From Kwoniella bestiolae CBS 10118 (Eukaryota > Basidiomycota > Tremellomycetes > Tremellales > Cryptococcaceae), in the NCBI RefSeq assembly GCF_000512585.2, contig NC_089242.1, forward strand, positions 3,162,001-3,226,000: 64,000 nt of DNA. The letters run 5' to 3'. Position 1 is the stretch's first letter; each line of letters starts with the position of its first letter. The notes below the pieces were generated by a model. That model worked only from the letters and a program-made list of their open reading frames with translations, was not told the origin of the DNA and did no database searches. Positions 48,467 to 61,200 of this stretch are shown here, piece by piece. The translations under genes and the position numbers were made by a program.

Positions 48467-50531
48467 TTATTGTCTACCATTAAACTGTTGCCCCTGCCCC
48501 TGACCCTGCGCTGGGCCTTGACTGGGATTAACCAATCCGCTCTGAGAGCTCGGCGTGGGAGAATGAGTCTGCGATTGGGTCTTCTCCTCAGATACGATCA
48601 CCGAAGCTGGTCTAGTGATTTCTAATAGGTTGGCGTCGATCGTGAACTCTTCGTTGGTGCGTTGACGGGTCCAAGTCCTCGTGTCGAGGTAGATGAATGG
48701 ACCTCTGAGCCATTGGGGCGATCCTTCGTGAGTGGGGGTGGGATTCTGTTGTAATGAGAGTAGGTCGATGGTGGGTAAGGTAGGGGATGTTATCCACGTT
48801 TGGAGGTCGGTGTGATACCTCCATCCTCTTGCGTATCTGCGGGTTGATCAGAAATAATCAGCAAGGGTTGACTATTTGGCACTTCTGCATTTCATTGTAG
48901 CCCTGTTTCTTCTCCCCGTCTCCCTCATGTCTCATACCTTCTCCGTCATAGATTGCAAAATGCAGCGCAGGCTCTCGCATACTGTGCCGCGCCAAGTGTC
49001 CTTTCTATTCCTCTGCCTAATCACCTCTCAAGCGACAAGACCTCAAACCACTCACAATTCCTCAGCAACCTCCAACTGCAGTACATCGCCCGGTGACATA
49101 TAGAAAGCCAAGAACAACGTATCTTCCGTAAAGTTCGATAGCTTCGTCGATACCGGTGGGGCGTGTACGTTGTAGCATTGTGGGATGTGATACGACTCTT
49201 CAATCCTTGGTGGTTGTGTTAGGGAGTTTGTGTCTGCCCATGGAGTGACGAACGATGGATATAGTGCTCTGCGGGTGCGGAGGGTGGTGCGTCAGCAAGG
49301 ACGAGCGCGAGAGAACGAGCGAAAGAAGTAGGAGTCAAGCGAAGATGGGTGCGCGAGCGAAGAGGGTCGACGAGATTGGAGAGCGCATAGCTGGACCATC
49401 TCTCACATCGTACCCTCAGGTGTGGCTGACAAGAAGGAGTACACCAGAACTGGGAAGGAGACAAGTTACTCACTCTTCACCACTAATATCCATACCCAGC
49501 TCCTCTAGTTCCTCCCCAAATACCAACATCCCTCTATCAGTCTTATTCATATGCATCTGAATCTCATACAGCAAAGCCTTCAACCCCCATTTATCCACCG
49601 GAGAACTCAAGATCTGTTGTATAGGTCTTGTTAGCGGTTCGACAGGTTGTTGATGCTGTTGTTGCTGCCATGCTGGATTGCTTTCAGGGTTGTTCCCGTG
49701 AAGATTCTGCAGAACCTGTGGAGGGTTGGTCGAGGGAGTAGCATTGGTAGATTGAGATGTCGACGTCGATGAAGGCGGGGGTATTTGGGCTGACGTCGCG
49801 GACGTTATCCCATTTGGTATGCTTGGTGATGACGTGCCGTGAGGTTCGGCGTTGGTCTGATTTCGTAGGTAGTTTGATAACTGTAAATATCATCGCAGAC
49901 ACATCAGAAGAGTTTGAATTTGATTTGATTCTCGTTCGATCATCGAAATACTCTGGGACAATACTCACCCTAGCTTCCTTCGAATCAGCACCTCCCGAAT
50001 TTAACGCAGGGAAATCATCCTGCGCTGGACCGTTTGCTTGAGGCTGTTGATTTGTAGACGAGTTGGGTCCTGATATCCCGGGTGGTGGGGGAGGCGGTCC
50101 TCCCATCTGTTGTTGCTGTTGCTGCTGTTGGAGATATAACTGCTGTTGTTGCTGTTGTATCGAATTTGATCCAGCTGTGGAAGGTTGTGCTTGCGAGGCG
50201 TACGTCGAGGGATGCGACCCTAATGCTGGGAAATCATTTGGGTCTGTTCCATACCATGAGGAGAAAAAAGATCAGTCAACATTCCCTCCTTGTGATCCCT
50301 CGGATGCCTTCCTCAATGTTCCAACCTGTATTCCTTCAACACAGCATATCCCATCCTTCTTTTGTCTTTCTTCCTCCTGATTCTCAACTCATCGTGCCAA
50401 AATGATCTACCAAACTCACCCGCAGATCTAGCTGAGAATCCTGGTGGTCCACCTCTAGGATATCCACTTATCGCTCCCCTACTCGATGGGGGTTGCTGCG
50501 TAGCTTGCTGACCTGCTGTCGCGTAGTACAT
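48467..50531 (-). CDS. NOT2: CCR4-NOT complex subunit 2
   Basis: Scaffold of the CCR4-NOT complex, which deadenylates mRNA and regulates transcription. It starts MYYATAGQQATQQPPSSRG. Two short DFPAL motifs follow (NDFPALGSHP and QDDFPALNSGG), then poly-Gln tracts and PPPPPPG. The C-terminal NOT-box domain reads DKWGLKALLYEIQMHMNKTD, LVFGEELEELGMDI, ALYPSFVTPWAD, HIPQCYNVHAPPV, LSNFTEDTLFLAFYMSPGDV and LQLQVAEELCEWRYH. It ends in a Gln/Gly-rich tail, GPAQGQGQGQQFNGRQ. The domain is complete. The ATG at 50531 is the first in frame. The intergenic region up to 51201 is shared with SF3B5. Confidence 0.93.
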
Positions 50532-51201
50532 TGTTGAATCGGAGGAAAGGAAGGGTGTGATCTGAGGCGGGGAAGAACTCGTCAGATAAGATACCAAAAC
50601 CAGGCCCGATATCTTGTAGTTTTTTCTAGATGTCTTGATCTACTCACGAGGTGATATCTATCTTCCTTGTCTGGTACGTTGACTCCTTAAAAGCTCGAAC
50701 TCAATTTGACCTGATGAAAAGGAAATGTCGAGAAATCAGCTCGATTCCTTGGCTAATTTCCGAGCTTCCCAGCTAGATTTTTCTGGCGCGGAGAGGTGAG
50801 CGACGTACTGGTGCAGTCAGAGGTTGTTTTCGAGTGGTTGTAAGGGTATGATATATGGTTGATATCTCTGATGAAACCGTATAACAGAGAAGATATGATT
50901 CACCTATCTCTTAGTACTGCCGTATACTAACTACCAACACTAGCTTCACCTTCGATAGTGTGAAGTCTAAATAGGTGCACCACTTAATGTGGCAAGCTGT
51001 ACGCTGTGCGTTGTACACTGTAGATCTGAGAGTGATCGGTGATATCCCCGGGAGTATTTGAATGTGGCACTGGGATATCATCGATACCTATGTTCTCTAA
51101 GCAGATGGATGGATGATAAATTATGTATTATGAAGCGTCTTTATTGTTATTGTCACCATTTCGTGCACTATACCAATCAAAACAAGTTCTCATCAGACAT
51201 C
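50532..51201. promoter_or_regulatory. Divergent upstream region of NOT2 and SF3B5
   Basis: 670 bp between head-to-head start codons. No distinct motif recognised. Confidence 0.45.
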
Positions 51202-51859
51202 ATGGTGAGTCATTTAGACTGTTTCAGCATTATAGCAGCTTTCAGCAATTCAAGCAGCTGACAAACTCACGTGTACAGTCCGAACTTCGATACACAGCCA
51301 ACACCCAGTTAGAACAGCGTCAGTCCTTCCCCCACTCTTCCTTAGCTACCATCTCTCTGAAGCTATATGTCGTTTTGCAGTACACGCTAGATATACAGGT
51401 ACAGGACACGCGGATACTACCAAATAGTGAGTGATTAGCTATCCCATAAATCTGATTTTCTTGATGAGTGCGATCGAACAAAGCAAGGCATTTCAACTTC
51501 TACTTCTCAGAAGAGTGAGCTGACGGTCTGCTCTACGTTTCAAAGTGAATGGTTAACCCACCAACACCGAGATACACTAGCAGCTATAATAGGACATCCA
51601 CCCTTGTTGGGCTACGTATCAATCGCAGATGGGGAGTGTCAGGCTAGAGAGAGGTTCGAGTTGATCGAGGTGAGTTATACATCAATCAAAGGGGTTCTCA
51701 TGTCACTTCGAGCAGCCTTATGGAAGGAAGTATGATTGGATGAGGTTTAGCTGCAAAACAACTGGTGTGAGGACTGAGGACGTTTGCTGATTCCGCTTAA
51801 TGGGATCACAGAAAATGGTTCAGCCGTGTGGTAAACCTCCAGGCAAAACGGACGATTAA
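51202..51859 (+). CDS. SF3B5: Splicing factor 3B subunit 5 (SF3b10/Ysf3)
   Basis: Small subunit of the U2 snRNP SF3b complex, which helps recognise the branch site. Five exons (51202-51204, 51279-51318, 51381-51426, 51546-51669, 51812-51859) encode 86 aa, the same length as the human protein. It reads MSELRYTANTQLEQLHARYT, then GTGHADTTKYEWLTHQHRDT, LAAIIGHPPLLGYVSIADGE, CQARERFELIE and KMVQPCGKPPGKTDD. The family signature GTGHADTTKxEW is intact, with Tyr where human has Trp. Exon 1 contributes only the ATG, directly followed by GTGAGT. The many exons in so short a gene explain why no long ORF marks it. Confidence 0.95.
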
Positions 51860-52179
51860 GAGTCGATGAATCTATCAAATCCAGTCGGGGACTCGAGGAA
51901 GAACAGTTGTTGTATTTTATCCTGGAATCAACTTAACGATCAATGTAAGAGATGTATCAACAGCTTCAATGTAAGAGGTGTATCAACAGTCTTTCGCTAC
52001 CCCTCCGCTCATTGATTCGAATGAACAAAACTACCCAATTGAGGGGTACGAACCGTCTCTGACGATCTTGTACCAATCAAAAAGTCGTGTTGTCGAATGC
52101 GTACACTAGGTGATAATCCACAACTATACATATAGCTACAAAAGAGGGTTTACTCTGAATGTCATAATTTACTTGTTCT

Positions 52180-54655
52180 TCACACCTTGTTTTCACCTTT
52201 ATCGATCAACTCAATCTCCAAGATGTTCTTACCGTTCCTAATCTCCTCCAACGAAGGCATGATATCCAACCTCATCAGTTCGTTCGCTTTGGCAACGATT
52301 GGATCTCTCTGCATTGTAGCTACAGCTGTGATCTTGCCGTTCTTGGCTTGGTAAGTTGCGAACTGATTGAACAAGAGATCACAAACATGTCAGCTATCTG
52401 ACCACTACAAATTCGATGAGGACCAATCATAATGGGCGGCAGATTTCGTTTCCAGAGAGAGAAATAATGTCCACTCACCTTAAGTTCATCAATGTCACCG
52501 TCAGTGTAAGAATCGTCGAATCCAGCTCCGGTACCGAGGTATCTCAATCCTTTACCGATAGACGACCAGAAGATGGGTACCTTGGTGTACGCCACTTGGT
52601 CATTTGGATAAGCAATGTTGTGCGCTACTTCTCGGCCCTACGTATACCGCATCAGACTGCAATCAGCTGTCTCTCCGTATAATATCGTTACCATGCGATT
52701 CCACTCACATGATTACCAGCGACGTTCCAGTGCTCCACCCTCCTAGGGAACTTATCGGGATATTGAACGTAATGAGCGATATCACCGATAGCGTAGACGT
52801 TCTTCTGTCCCTCGATTCGGAGATATTCATCCACCTTGACACCTCCATCTTTTTCAAGTGGGACGACACCTTCCAGGAAGGATGTGGCTGGTGCGACACC
52901 GGTACCCATAACTACCAAGTTGGCAGGGATGGGGTCTTGGCCTTTCACGTGGATCGCTCCGACGCGAGATGAGTCGGATTCTAAGTGAAAGTATGATTAG
53001 CTTTGTGGATCCACCGATCAATGATAAGCTGGACCTTACCCGAAGGAGCGATCTTCTCGATCTCAGCTTTCATGTAGAACTTGATACCTTGCTTCTTCAT
53101 GTTCTATATATCATGGATAGCACCGAAACAATTAGCATTGGTCATTCCGCTAATTGCGGTTGAAAGACGTCGAACTCACCTCCATAACAGCATTACCGAT
53201 ATCTTTGCCCAGAATCTTCTCAAACGGAGTTTCGTCCATACCCACCAACGTGACAGATTTAGGCTCCTTCTTCAAGATCGCGCTAGCAGCTTCCATGGAG
53301 ATAAACGAAGTTCCGATCAAAACTATATCGGAATCCTTGGTGATTGACGACGTGATCTTCTTTGTATCTTGCACATATCTGAGTGTCACTACTCCTTCCA
53401 AATCCGCACCATCTATGGGAATCTTCTTGGGTTTGGCTCCTGGAGCGAGGACTAAGTGATCGTACTTGTGGGTTTGGCCTGAGGAGGTGGTGACTGATTG
53501 AGAAGAGAAGTCGACCTTGGTGACGGACTGATACGGGATGCCAGGTCAGCCACTCTCTTAACTGTGAAGACAACAGTCTAGGTGGTGCTTGAAATTGGAG
53601 TATATGAGACGGACGCTCACAGTACCGGGGTGGAAATCAACACCGAAATCATTCTTTAGTTCCTCTGGTTTACGCCAAGCGAGCTTCTCAGCGTTGTCAA
53701 CGAGACCTTTAGACATCTTGGTTCTGTCGTACACGATGACCATCAGCTGCGGTGTAACGCTGAACACGTCGAGAAAGCTCACCTATCGATAGGAGCATAA
53801 GTCTCTTCGGAGATCAACACGATATCACCTTGGAAGTCGTTCTATGTGATTACAATGTATTAGTATATTCTCCTTTCGGGAGACCGCATCAAGAACGTCA
53901 ATCGAATTTGCGAGAGAAGTATAACATACCATTCTCAAACTCTCTACTGTGTGAATACCTCCCGAACCACCACCAATAATAACGACAGTCTCGTTCTCTT
54001 TCTTACCTGTGCCCTTTGTCCTGGCTTTAGGTACGATTCTGCCTACTTTAGACTTTATTTCCTGCTGGTTTGCTGACACAACGATCTGACCGTTGTTGAC
54101 TGTCGCAGAGAATTTCCAGAGACTGTCGAGACCTGGGGCATCTTCGATGTCTCCTGAGCAGACGTTGAAGCAGGCTATAAGGGCAGAGTTCAGCTAACAG
54201 ATAAAGAATATACGCATTCCAAGCTGAGAGACTCACCTCCGTGCCAGGGACATACGACTCTACCATCATGAGAGATGACTCCCTCTGTACGATCAGTAAG
54301 ATCAGCTTCTACAGCTATGCGATTTGGTGATCGTCATACTCACTCTCGAGGGGAGCTCCGTACTAGGATATAGGAGAAGCGATCAGCTGAACGAATCAAA
54401 CTCAACTTGTAAAGCGACTAGCTGTCGACTCACGTGAGTACAGAACGCAGAAGTAGCATAGATCTTTCCCTTGATCTTGGAAAGCAAGACTTTCCCTTCA
54501 CCAAACTCGACGGCTTTCCTGCAAAGTCGAACGATAATGAGCTATACTTTCCACAAGAGCGTACGATGGATTAAAACAGCTCACATTTGACCATCTTTCA
54601 GTTCACTTTCGGGCAAGACCTCTTTGGTGACGATATCGATCTCCGGTGCAGACAT
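52180..54655 (-). CDS. AIF-like FAD oxidoreductase with N-terminal Rieske domain (AIFM3 type)
   Basis: About 550 aa in ten or so exons. An N-terminal Rieske [2Fe-2S] domain carries both ligand pairs, CTHYGAPLE and CPWHGACF, within MKAVEFGEGKVLLSKIKGK through GVISHDGRVV. A linker follows, then a pyridine-nucleotide-disulphide reductase fold. It has an FAD motif VVIIGGGSGGIHTVESLR, VLISEETYAPIDRTKMSKGL, LAPGAKPKKIPIDGADLEG, an NAD motif VLIGTSFISMEAASAI, LVVMGTGVAPATSFL, and YAIGDIAHY near the C-terminus. The C-terminal dimer-like region ends ELIDKGENKV. Human AIFM3 has this same fusion. No mitochondrial leader is obvious: the start is MSAPEIDIVTKEVLPESE. Likely a cytosolic or organelle-associated NAD(P)H redox enzyme, substrate unknown. 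Confidence 0.92.
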
Positions 54656-56112
54656 CTTGGATATGTTCCTTGCGCTGATTAGTGGTTTTGGTAAGGTGTA
54701 TATAGATGATCGTAGACGTGGGACAGCTTGTAATGATCTTCTGAAGAGCATATAGCTGGTTGAGGAGGAGACTTGACCAGTTGTAAGCAGCGGAGATGAC
54801 TATAAGAGTATACTGCTTTGCAATGGTGAGGAATGTGCAACAGTGACATGCCTCTGGATCGAAGGTGGACTAGCAATCGACCAATGACGTCTCATCGATG
54901 ACACCGGTTCAAAAAGTGATGACATCACCTCATACCGGTCTCACATATAATCAACCTCCACTTGTTATACACGGGTGAGGGGGCATGCCACATATCGGTG
55001 TTTACGACTCCCTCTCAATCCGCTAACTATGTAGTTGACTACCCACGGCGCCCTCCGCCTCCTTCATACTTACCTTGTATCGGGATTTCCTACCGCCTTC
55101 AGCCTGCGGTGTCCCAGGTCGGGCTTCCGCCCATAGCACGGCGACGCATGGTCCATAAGGGGGCAGCCCTTCCTTGTGCTGGCTTCGGCTGGTTCAGATG
55201 CTCAATATTTAGATCTGTCCGGGTAGTCCTTTCGAGGGCGACCTGGCTACCACCATAATTCCTTTTTGGACTTGACTGCTTCGCTCAAATCGAGTTCCAA
55301 TGTCCTCCTTGCCTTTTGAAAATGTGATCCGACAGCTTATCCCTTGCCTGGGCATTTGGCTCATACACAGAACCACAGTCCACTTGTCATAAATTGACCC
55401 CGTCCGCTCGAGCTATCATCGGATATCGCCGAATCTAATCACGCAAACGATCATCATCCATCGGTTCGTCCGAGTGGCTTTTGTTGACGCCGATGTTTAA
55501 ATCTATTTATGGTGTTATCGCTAAGCAGATCTGGACTCGGTAGGTATCGGGCATACGAGATCTGTAGAATCGCACGCAATCTTAGGCGAGCGATGAATGA
55601 GATATTGGTCTTCAGCACGGATGCCACCGAACGAAGCTTCTCCCATAAAAGCTTCCTGTACTGAACCGCACCGATTCAATGTCTGACAGGTGCGTGCTGT
55701 GCCCATACGTTAAGTTCCAGACACCGCACGGCTCTCAGATCATCTCTTAGAGGTTGATTCTGATCATCCAACGATCCAGTCGCAAATCCTACTCAAGATG
55801 AGGTGATAGATCGGAAAATAAGGTTTTTGCAATCTTATCGATGGTGTCATTTTACGCTTTAGACCGATGTCCAGGTGACACATGAGCAATGCTCGTACTC
55901 ATACAGGCTCGTTTTGATTCATGCAGCAATAATTACTCATCAAGCTCCTGTCTTGATATTTGTATTTGCATAATTCGGAAAGACTCGATACTTGCTTTAC
56001 CTTGTCGTCGCATCTCGGTCCTCTCATAGAGCAGAGAACGACAAGTATATAACACATCTTTCGATTCTATATTGATCATAAACCAACCCTCATATATATT
56101 CCATTATTCATC
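54656..56112. other. Divergent upstream region, 1.46 kb
   Basis: Lies between the AIF-like gene (minus) and the dioxygenase gene (plus). Pyrimidine-rich sequence at about 55020-55130. No gene seen. Confidence 0.45.
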
Positions 56113-58045
56113 ATGCCAATCAAAGTAGCAAACAACTTCGACTCCAAGGGAAGACCCTTCCATCTTGCCAAGTCTACTCGAGGTGAGTCTGCTCTGCCGC
56201 TTCACCCAATCCCTTGGTACTAGCGCAGTAAGGATAGCTCGTACTCATGCTTGATGGTAACTATACATAGAACGACTCGAAAACGCAGGACTGGACCTCT
56301 CAAAGGGATATCCATACTATCCCGAGAAACCCAAGGATCTCGATGCCGCCTTGAGAAAGCAGGCATGGCAGTTCAAGGAGCCCGGTGCGAGGGCTGATAA
56401 AGAGAAGAAAGCGTTGTTGGGCGCTGCGAAGGAGGTTATTGATTTGTCGCCTCATCTTGGTACTGAGTGAGTCGAAAGATTCATTGCTGTTACTTTCTGG
56501 TATCATGATCAACTTCTAGGTGGAAGCAAGGATAGGTAACTGATAACTGTATGGATATAGAATCGTCGGTCTTCAATTATCAGAATTGACGGACCAACAG
56601 AAGGACGAGCTTGGTCTGTTGATTGCCGAGAGGACCGTAGTATTCTTCCGGGATCAGTAAGTCATCCCTTCCAAGCTCGGCTAGTTGTACAGGAAAGCTG
56701 ATCTGTATTTATGTTATGTTAAATCAGGACCATCACCCCACAAGAACAACTCGAACTGGGTAAATGGTATGGTGTCCCCGAAGTTCACCCCACAGCCGCG
56801 AGGGTACATAAAGATCTGCCGGGAGTGACCATCATCAGTGATGAGATTGCAAAGACAAATGGGTTGGAACCTGATTACAAGAGTCCGTTCGGTACGCAGA
56901 ATTGGCATACTGAGTGAGTTTATCATACTTGAATGGAACAGATACAAGACCCAATCGAGCACAATGGATAAGGGAGCTGACCAATGTCAAAAATAGCTTG
57001 ACGCACGAACCTCAACCCCCTGGAGTCACCCATCTTCATCTGGATCATCTCCCTGGCGTAGGTGGAGATACTCTTGTAAGTACAGTCTTCTCCATTACTA
57101 TACAGACAAAGCATAGCGTAGCAAACGAAGGTTGATACTGATTCTTGCCGCTTCGTGCATAGTGGGCATCAGGCTACGCAGCATATGATAAGCTCTCTCC
57201 AGCTTTCCAGAAGTTAATTGAACCTCTCGAGGGATTGTGAGTAATTTGAGCTGAATTCCCGTGATTTGATACCATCACGACCACCTATATGCATCGCGAA
57301 CATTCGCATCGACTGTACTCCCCACGAGGTGGTATGTTGAGTGCTAATTTCATCTCTTCCTTGATTTTGATAGATATCGATCCGTCCACAGCTACACTGA
57401 CCCCATCACAGACAAACAAGCGCCCATTGTCAATGCACACCCTATCGTGCGAGTCAACCCGGCCACGGGCTGGAAAGCATTGTTCGTTAATTCACGATTC
57501 ACCATCGGGATCAAGGGGTTCGAGTATTCTGAGGCTCAGGCTATCTTGAAGAAGGTGAGTCGCTGCATCTCTACCTGGATTGCTTTTGAGCAATGGACAA
57601 TGAGCAATGCGCGGAAGGGGATCATGCTGACGTTGGTTGACTGTCCGACGCATACAGCTCTTCCAAGTGTATGAGCAAAATACGGATATTCAAATTCGAT
57701 TCAAGTGGACTCCTAGAACCAGTGCTCTATGGGATAATAGGATCTGTAAGTCTTACCCTCCACAGAAATCAAATTACATATCTTTTCGGATTCTCCTGTG
57801 CAAGGTATCAATTCAATGGCTAATTTGATGCGTTGTTATGCGATCGTTATCTAGCAATCCACTCAGCGGTATACGATTACCTCGACGAAGTCACCGAAGA
57901 ACCCCGACACGGTACGAGGGTCTCGTCTCTAGCTGAGAAACCCATCTCGGTGGCTGAGGCGCCCAACGCGGTGAGCAGGAGGGAGGCGCTGGGTCTGCCT
58001 ACTGGCAAAGTGTACGAACAGCAGAGGGATACGTATTACTCGTAG
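56113..58045 (+). CDS. TauD-family Fe(II)/2-oxoglutarate dioxygenase
   Basis: TauD/TfdA enzymes hydroxylate substrates such as taurine or alkylsulphonates to release sulphite, or act on other small acids. About 390 aa in eight exons, starting MPIKVANNFDSKGRPFHLAK. Core landmarks are HLGTEIVGLQLSELTDQQKD, ERTVVFFRDQ, the iron-binding HxD in NWHTDLTHEPQPPGVTHLHL, GGDTLWASGYAAYDKLSP, HPIVRVNPATGWKALFVN and FTIGIKGFEYSEA. The distal region is FKWTPRTSALWDNR, then SIHSAVYDYLDEV, with the likely second His. It ends RDTYYS. The N-terminal 75 residues before ASKEVIDLSP-like sequence are typical of fungal members. Probably used in sulphur scavenging; the exact substrate cannot be told. Confidence 0.9.
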
Positions 58046-58252
58046 GATTGCTGAGTTCTGGATGATTAATTCGCGATTGCTGTACCTATACGTATATGAG
58101 GCGAAAGAACGAGATGCAATGTTCCGTTGTTAGAGATTGGAAAAAGACTCAGCAGTACAAGATGCACATTCCATTGAGATTGCAACTATGGTAACGATCT
58201 TTGCTCCTACCCCAGCAAGGTACAGAACACAAGCCTGCATACCGTTATACCC

Positions 58253-61200
58253 CTACTCCACCAAAACCCACCTCATCCCCTCTCTCCTCTGCCTCATCCT
58301 CACAGCCGGCAAGTCCACCCCCAAATCCTTAAAATGCGGAACGACATACACCTCTCTCTCCTCACTCCCATCCTTGTTCCTCACAATCTTACTTCTATTG
58401 CCCGTACTGCCCGGTATGTCAAGAGGCTTGGAGAACGAGCAGAGATGTTTGCCCAAAGTGGATAACCAATTACCATTGATCGAGGTTATTCCCTTCAACC
58501 ATGTTTTCTGTCCCAGGGGGCTTTTGACAAGTTCAGTGTAAAGTATGAAATCGGGTGGCGATTTGTGGAATAACGATGAAGAAGGATGAATATAGACGTC
58601 TTGCGAATTGGAGCCGGAAGAGGATGGGAGACCGCTGACTCGGTATTTTACGCCTCTGGTCGATTCGTATGTCCCTCCTTTCTTTAGGACCAGGTCTTCG
58701 CGGACGGCTATTTGGTCGATGAATCCTGCGGTCATTATTTGACGGATCACCTTGAGCTGGAGAGGGTAAGATTAACCAGAGTTAGTATTTATCGTCTGTT
58801 GGATATGATTGCTTAAAAGAGTAGACTTACCTGAGTATCGTTAGGTGGTAATAATTTGCCTAGAGGAACTTTAGCAATGGCAGATATCTGATTTCGTAAT
58901 TGATGGATCTCTTGCATTGCCTACACACAGACCGCATAAATCAGCGAGGGATGCAAACACCATGGATGAATGAGATCGACTTACCTTCAACCGGAGAAAG
59001 TTCTTGGTGCAAAACGTAGGCGAAGGATCATACTCGTACGCGCCAATTGCAGAGAGAAGCTTGAACATATCGCTTGATCCGCCACCGAGCGCAGTGAATT
59101 GCTATGGTGCAGCCCAAATTAGCTCTTCAACAAATTCAACAAGATGTGACGTACGAAAGAATGATATACTCACCTGCTGAGCCTTGAAGAACCTCTTCCT
59201 CGTCTCTTTCCTCTCCTCCTTCTCTCTGATCTCCTCACTCCGTATATGTGCTAGCTCGGGATTATCACCCTCCTCCTCATCCTCATCCACCTCAATGGCA
59301 TTCTCGTGAACGAACGGGTCCCCCACACTCAGTCCAGCGACGATCGCGATGATATAAGGCAAACAACCATGCTGTTCACCTATGATCAACATCTTGGCGA
59401 ACCGAGGCGTCACCGGATAACTTGACATCTTCAAACCCAGTTCCGTTATCTTCCCACCTTCTATCCCCAGTCTAGTCGCACCACTGATCATCCTCGTCTG
59501 AGTGGACTTTTCCAATGCTCCCAGGTTCGTCAAAAGGTCTTCAGCCTTTTTCAGAGCGTATCGATCGGGCGGAGTAGGGAAAGGGAAATTGATGACTTGG
59601 TCGATATTCATGGATTTCATTTGAAGGACCACACCCTCGATGGGCATTCGGAGGATCTCAGGCTTGGAGAATTGGTCGAAATGATCTTCGTACAGTGCTG
59701 AGGAATATAGTCTATAACAATGTCCTGGACCTGTACGACCCGCTCGACCTGCTCTTTGAGACGAGGATGCCTTCGATATCCACGAGACTTGGAAGGATTG
59801 AACTCCAGTAGATGGATCATAATGCCTTTCTTTGGCTCGGCCGGAATCGACCACGTACCGAATACCTGGAATCGTCAGGGACGTCTCGGCGACGTTGGTA
59901 GAGATGATTACTAGTCGATGACCTTCTGGAGGAGGTTTGAAAACCTGCATTTGCTGTTCGTTGGAGAGAAGAGAGTAGAGGGGTAGGACGTGCATGGGTG
60001 CTGAAGTTGTGTCAGCTATACTCCATAGGCCATAAAGGATTTGTCCAACTCACCATCAGTAGCCTCATCTATCTCCAGACCCTCTATACCCTCTATATCC
60101 TCATCGTCGGTATCTAGACCTTCAGGATCACTTTCCGCATTCCCATCGTCCACATCAGCCGCCAGATCATTATCCCCACCAAGTTCGACGTCTTCAGCTT
60201 CTCGTTCTGCACGAGTACATCAGCATCATAACCACTTTCTCGAGGCTTTATATGCAGCACGCACCTTCAATAGGCAAAGCTACTTCCGGCTGATCACTTC
60301 TCTGAGGTTGACTGTTATGTCGATTCTTATTCTTCCCATATTTCTTCTCCAACTTCCTACACAATCCCTGAATCTCGCTCTGACCAGTCATGAACACCAA
60401 TATACCCCCCTGAGGCAATCGATTATGTATCTTGCATATCTTCTTGAATGCTTCAGTGACATAATCGCTCGTGGTTCTCCTGCTAAAATGGATAGTCACG
60501 GGATGTTGTCTAGCAGTGATATGTAAGATGGGTGGTAGTTTGCTGAACAACGTTGAGTTCTCTGCGAAATCAGATACTCGGAGTGTAGCAGACATAATCA
60601 CGATTCGTAATGGTTTGACTTCTTTTCCCTCGTGTTGACTCTTCTCTCTCCATAACTTCTCTCGTAGCTTTGCGACTCTACTCAATACTCCTACGAGAAC
60701 ATCGGTATTTACACCTCTCTCGTGAGCTTCGTCAACTACCACTACACTGTAACGACTCAATAGGAAGTCGGACGCAAGTTCTCGTAAGAGGACACCATCA
60801 GTCATGAATTTGATGGAAGTGTTGGATGAGGTTGTAGATGAATATCGGATCTGATGAGCCACCGTACTGGATTTGGAAGGGAGGTTGAGTTCAGATCGCA
60901 CTCTCTCGGCAAGGGAGACAGCGGCGACTCGTCGAGGTTGAGTGACAGCAACCATACCAGGGTTATCTATATGATACATCTCAGCCAGCTGTCGTCATTA
61001 GTTATGGGTTAGCTGACTCACCAGACCCTTTATATCCAAACCCAGCCTCATATAGCATCTGAGGCACCTGAGTGGTCTTACCACTACCCGTCTCACCACA
61101 GATGATCACCACCGGGTTCATCAGTATTGATTCTATGATGGACTGCTCTTCCGCCAAGATAGGTAAATTCATCCTTGACTCGGTTACAGAGTTTCTTCGC

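Noticed and set aside
50063..50380. Plus-strand Gly/Cys-rich ORF (CCCCCCCW-like)
   Set aside because: Antisense of NOT2 poly-Gln and poly-Pro codons. It only mimics a Cys-rich protein.
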